Part shown: positions 61,283 to 64,000 of the stretch, piece after piece
How positions within the stretch are numbered: the stretch's first letter is position 1
Layout: each line of letters starts with the position of its first letter
NCBI GenBank assembly: GCA_900491605.1
Contig: UESW01003883.1
Location: 251,028 to 315,027, forward strand
Source: Calamus simplicifolius
Lineage: Eukaryota > Streptophyta > Magnoliopsida > Arecales > Arecaceae
DNA length: 64,000 nt
Reading direction: 5' to 3'
Position numbers and translations under genes: made by a program
Notes under the pieces: generated by a model
What the model was told of the DNA's origin: nothing
Database searches by the model: none
What the model saw: the letters and a program-made list of their open reading frames with translations, nothing else

Positions 61283-61798
61283 TCAGTTGAGCACGAACCT
61301 ATGCCCTCACTCTGAAAGTCCGGTCGACAGGAAATATTTCAGCTTCGAGGCTGAAAAACCTGGCTACTGGAGTCTACTGGAGTCTTCAAATATAAAAGTT
61401 TATCCAATGAGTTTTTCCTTGCCAAAACCTCACGTAGACGTTCGCTTCTCTCTCTGAATTCGGCCAGGTCTGCCTTCGTTATCTCTTCGTCAATTGCTTT
61501 TAAAAGGCTCCTTTTTTTCTCCATCTGCTTTCTCTCTGTTTTCCTGTCATTAAAGCCTTTTAAAAGCAATTGACGAAGAGATAACGAAGGTAGCTGAGGC
61601 CCATCTTACAGACCTGGCCGAATTCAGAGAGAGAAGCGAACGTCTACGTGAGGTTTTGGCAAGGAAAAACTCATTGGATAAACTTTTATATTTGAAGACT
61701 CCAGTAGACTCCAGTAGCCAGGTTTTTCAGCCTCGAAGCTGAAATATTTCCTGTCGACCAGACTTTCAAAGCGAGGGCGTAGGTTCGTGCTCAACTGA
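61283..61798. repeat. Internal palindrome of the right TIR
   Basis: Arms 61283-61508 and 61555-61798 around a 46-base loop. The arms are longer than on the left, and the inner arm lies beyond the TIR homology. Confidence 0.9.
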
Positions 61799-62439
61799 TT
61801 CCTTAGCATCCGGACTCTCAGAGCGAGGGAGGGGAAGAAAGAGTTCATCTTGCATAGATGAAATCCAACATAAATTGGCGCTAGGATGGAGGGAAAGGGC
61901 CGCATTAAAAGAGTATGACATTCGTGCTTACAAAATAGTTATGACTCCCAGAATGTCATAACTATTTTGTTCTAAGGAAGTTACCCACGGTTTGGTCACG
62001 CATTAACTAACTCTAACCAGAAAAAACTGTTGGTGTAATAAAGGAGCTTTAGAAAGAAGTTGGAAGAAAGACTTTTTACTTTGTGTTGCGGATGACATTT
62101 CCTCCAGAAGTTTTTGTACACAGACTCCAGTTGCCAGGTTTTCCAGCCTCGAAGCTGAAATATTTTCTTTCGACCGGGGAAGAAAGAGAGTTCTTCTTGC
62201 ACAGATTAAATACAACATAAAATGGCGCTAGGATGGAGGGAAATGATATTTTCGTCCGCACGCTAATTTTAAAAAAAAAGCGAACTGCTTTAAATGGCCG
62301 TCACGTTCAGAACGTAACATCAAAGTAGAGCCATACAACTCGGCAGGTCATTTACGTAGGAGCCACGTGGACCAATCAGAAGAGGCGGTGCAGCCCATAT
62401 AAGCCTTGCTGCATCGGGGCGGTGTACAAAGTCTTTTCC
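61398..62439 (-). repeat. Right terminal inverted repeat of the MULE
   Basis: 1042 bp. Homology stops inward at GTTTATCC (61398). It overlaps a longer local palindrome (61283-61508 against 61555-61798). Confidence 0.93.
61930..61970. repeat. Perfect 16-bp-arm hairpin in right TIR
   Basis: Mirror copy of 52006-52046, arms identical. Confidence 0.95.
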
Positions 62440-62448
62440 TAAGTCCTT

Positions 62449-64000
62449 ATTTGTACAGGTTTGTTTGATAGGAAGAATGAGCCCAGTGGCCGAGGTTAGT
62501 TTTTGTTTATAAAGGAAATGAATAGTTAAATTTGGTTAATAAATTGAATAGAATAAAAAAACAAATTGAAAGGTAAAACATAATAGCCATAATAAATATA
62601 ATTGAGCTCGAGTTCTGTTTGATTATAATTTGAGCTCAGCTTGGCGCAAGAATATGTAGGTAATAAAATGGCTTAAGAACGCGACAACAGCCTGCAATTC
62701 TTGTTCTTCTTGAACCTATCAAAAAAATCATACCGTTTAAATAACATTAAATAATATTTTCTTGGATTCGTGAGTAATTTCCCAAGAAAACATCCTTGAG
62801 AGGCAAAAAGTCTTAAACATGTAATCTAGCTCTCCCGGGAACAACAATGCGATTTATTTTTGAATTTGAGCCAGATGTTTAGACCAAGTATTTATAGACC
62901 AAAAGCTGAGATGTATGATCATTGTTTTTCCCAAAAAAAAAAAAAAAATGTAAATATAAAAGTAAGGAAAGCAAGAGTTGAACTTTAACTTCTCAATAAG
63001 CTTCATTCGTTTCTGCATGTTTTGAATTAGTTCTACTGATCTGAAAATCACTAGTGCAAATTAATGACTGCATGACAACGGTTACTTGCAGTGATATGCA
63101 GATGGTGCTTGGAACTTTGATTTTTTTTTTTTTAAATACTTGGCTTGGGGTTGGGGGTAAGCATGTGATTAGAAAATTGGACAATTAACCTCTTCTTAGA
63201 GACCTAAACTGGACTCATTCGCAGCATGGAGGACCGTAATTGTCAGGCGACCAGCGTTCCAAAAGTTCGATCAGTAAGTTCCAGAAATATCATTTCCTCA
63301 GAATAAGTTGGCACGCTAGTATATATATATATTCTGGTAAAAAATATTGACTTTAAGCATCTCATACGACTTAGGAAAGAAAAACATCTAATGTGAAATG
63401 ACAATGCTTCACATAATTACAAATTACGAATCGATTCAGTGGAGACAGATCAGGAAAGAGAGGGCGTAGAGGAAAATAATCCTATCCAAACAGAAAAGTT
63501 GCCTCTGAGGTATGATGCCGGCAAAGCGTAGGGGAAAGAATCTCAGTTTGGAGCAGAAGAATTAAAAGATCCTTCCAAAACAACTTTTTATTTTTTATTT
63601 TTTTTCCTTCTGATATTTTAAAGTTTTTTTTTTCTAATGAGAACTTAAGGAAAAAGTGATGGAATTATGAAAACAAAATATAATTTTTTAAATTTTTATT
63701 GTTATAATGAATACTTTTTTATAATGAGTAATTATTATAGGCAAAAAGAAAATAACATAATAACAGCATATTTTCTTTACTTGATATTACTTTTTATTAT
63801 TTATTGTCTATCTTTTCTCCTTATTAATAATATTGAACATGTTTCATTCACACGTACATGGCACGTAAAATTAAGCATCAATAATATTGTAAGAATCTGA
63901 ACAATTAAATTGTTTTCTAGCAACTCTCACTGCTCTCCGTATAGGAAGGAAAATAGAGATCTGATGGTACTAGGAAGGGTTATAAAGAGACACATGAAGG
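62449..64000. other. AT-rich spacer right of the MULE
   Basis: No supported gene, LTR or repeat array. Short ORFs are AT-rich and without recognisable domains. Confidence 0.6.

Larger units (their letters stand above)
51535..62439. mobile_element. Mutator-like element (MULE) with Ulp1-like gene
   Basis: 10,905 bp bounded by a perfect 9-bp target duplication TAAGTCCTT (51526-51534 and 62440-62448). Inverted ends start GGAAAAGACTTTGTACACCG on both sides. 1.04-kb terminal inverted repeats, a FAR1/MURA-type transposase remnant and an opposite-strand Ulp1-type protease gene place it with the Ulp1-carrying MULEs known from plants. Three tandem-repeat arrays occupy about 4 kb. The right flank carries the TSD followed by ordinary AT-rich DNA. 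Both genes are broken, so this copy could move only with help in trans. Confidence 0.93.

Overview
The window is nuclear DNA from a flowering plant. Evidence: spliced genes with GT-AG introns and housekeeping plant proteins, Ty1/copia and Ty3/gypsy LTR retrotransposons primed by plant-type tRNAs, an L1-type LINE and a Mutator-like DNA transposon. Introns of 14 kb and 5.7 kb swollen by retrotransposons, and GC-rich Tat-type gypsy DNA, would fit a monocot with long introns such as a palm. That placement is inference from style, not from a species-specific marker.

Layout. 1-6849: 5' part of a minus-strand Ty3/gypsy element of the Tat type, with gag, protease, reverse transcriptase, two RNase H domains and the start of integrase. 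Its 2.3-kb LTR carries three different GC-rich tandem arrays (units 59, 45 and about 104 bp). 7772-13451: complete but frame-broken Ty1/copia element (Tork-like), minus strand, target duplication TATAT. 13452-16129: AT-rich spacer with a LINE tail fragment. 16130-42226: a ten-exon gene (428 aa) for the plant homologue of CD2BP2/Lin1, a U5 snRNP-associated protein. Its intron 4 holds a complete 10.2-kb SIRE/Maximus-type copia element (19272-29491, target duplication ATACA) with an env-like third ORF. Its intron 9 holds a degraded LINE. 42227-45966: AT-rich spacer with a 255-bp tandem duplication and a candidate MITE. 45967-49946: a four-exon DeSI-like PPPDE peptidase gene (223 aa). 50349-51524: GC-rich block full of GGCACGGCC-type words, probably a non-autonomous DNA element. 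51535-62439: a 10.9-kb Mutator-like element. 62449-64000: AT-rich spacer.

The most unusual object is the Mutator-like element. It has a perfect 9-bp target duplication (TAAGTCCTT) and 1.04-kb terminal inverted repeats that each contain a further hairpin. Inside lie a FAR1/MURA-type transposase gene broken by a repeat array and, on the opposite strand, a Ulp1-type SUMO-protease-like gene with a plant mobile domain. It also carries three arrays of CGACACCC-word repeats with higher-order periods (3 x 120 bp and 115+114 bp). It resembles the Ulp1-carrying MULEs known from plants (KAONASHI/CUMULE), with extra repeat architecture. The second most interesting object is the SIRE element: the same GTGTCGGCTCC-like word is repeated in the LTR upstream of its TATA box and again just upstream of the env-like ORF.

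The two host genes are unrelated in function (splicing; deSUMOylation/deubiquitination) and both lie on the plus strand. All reading frames in the transposons are broken, so the annotation describes remnants rather than working proteins.
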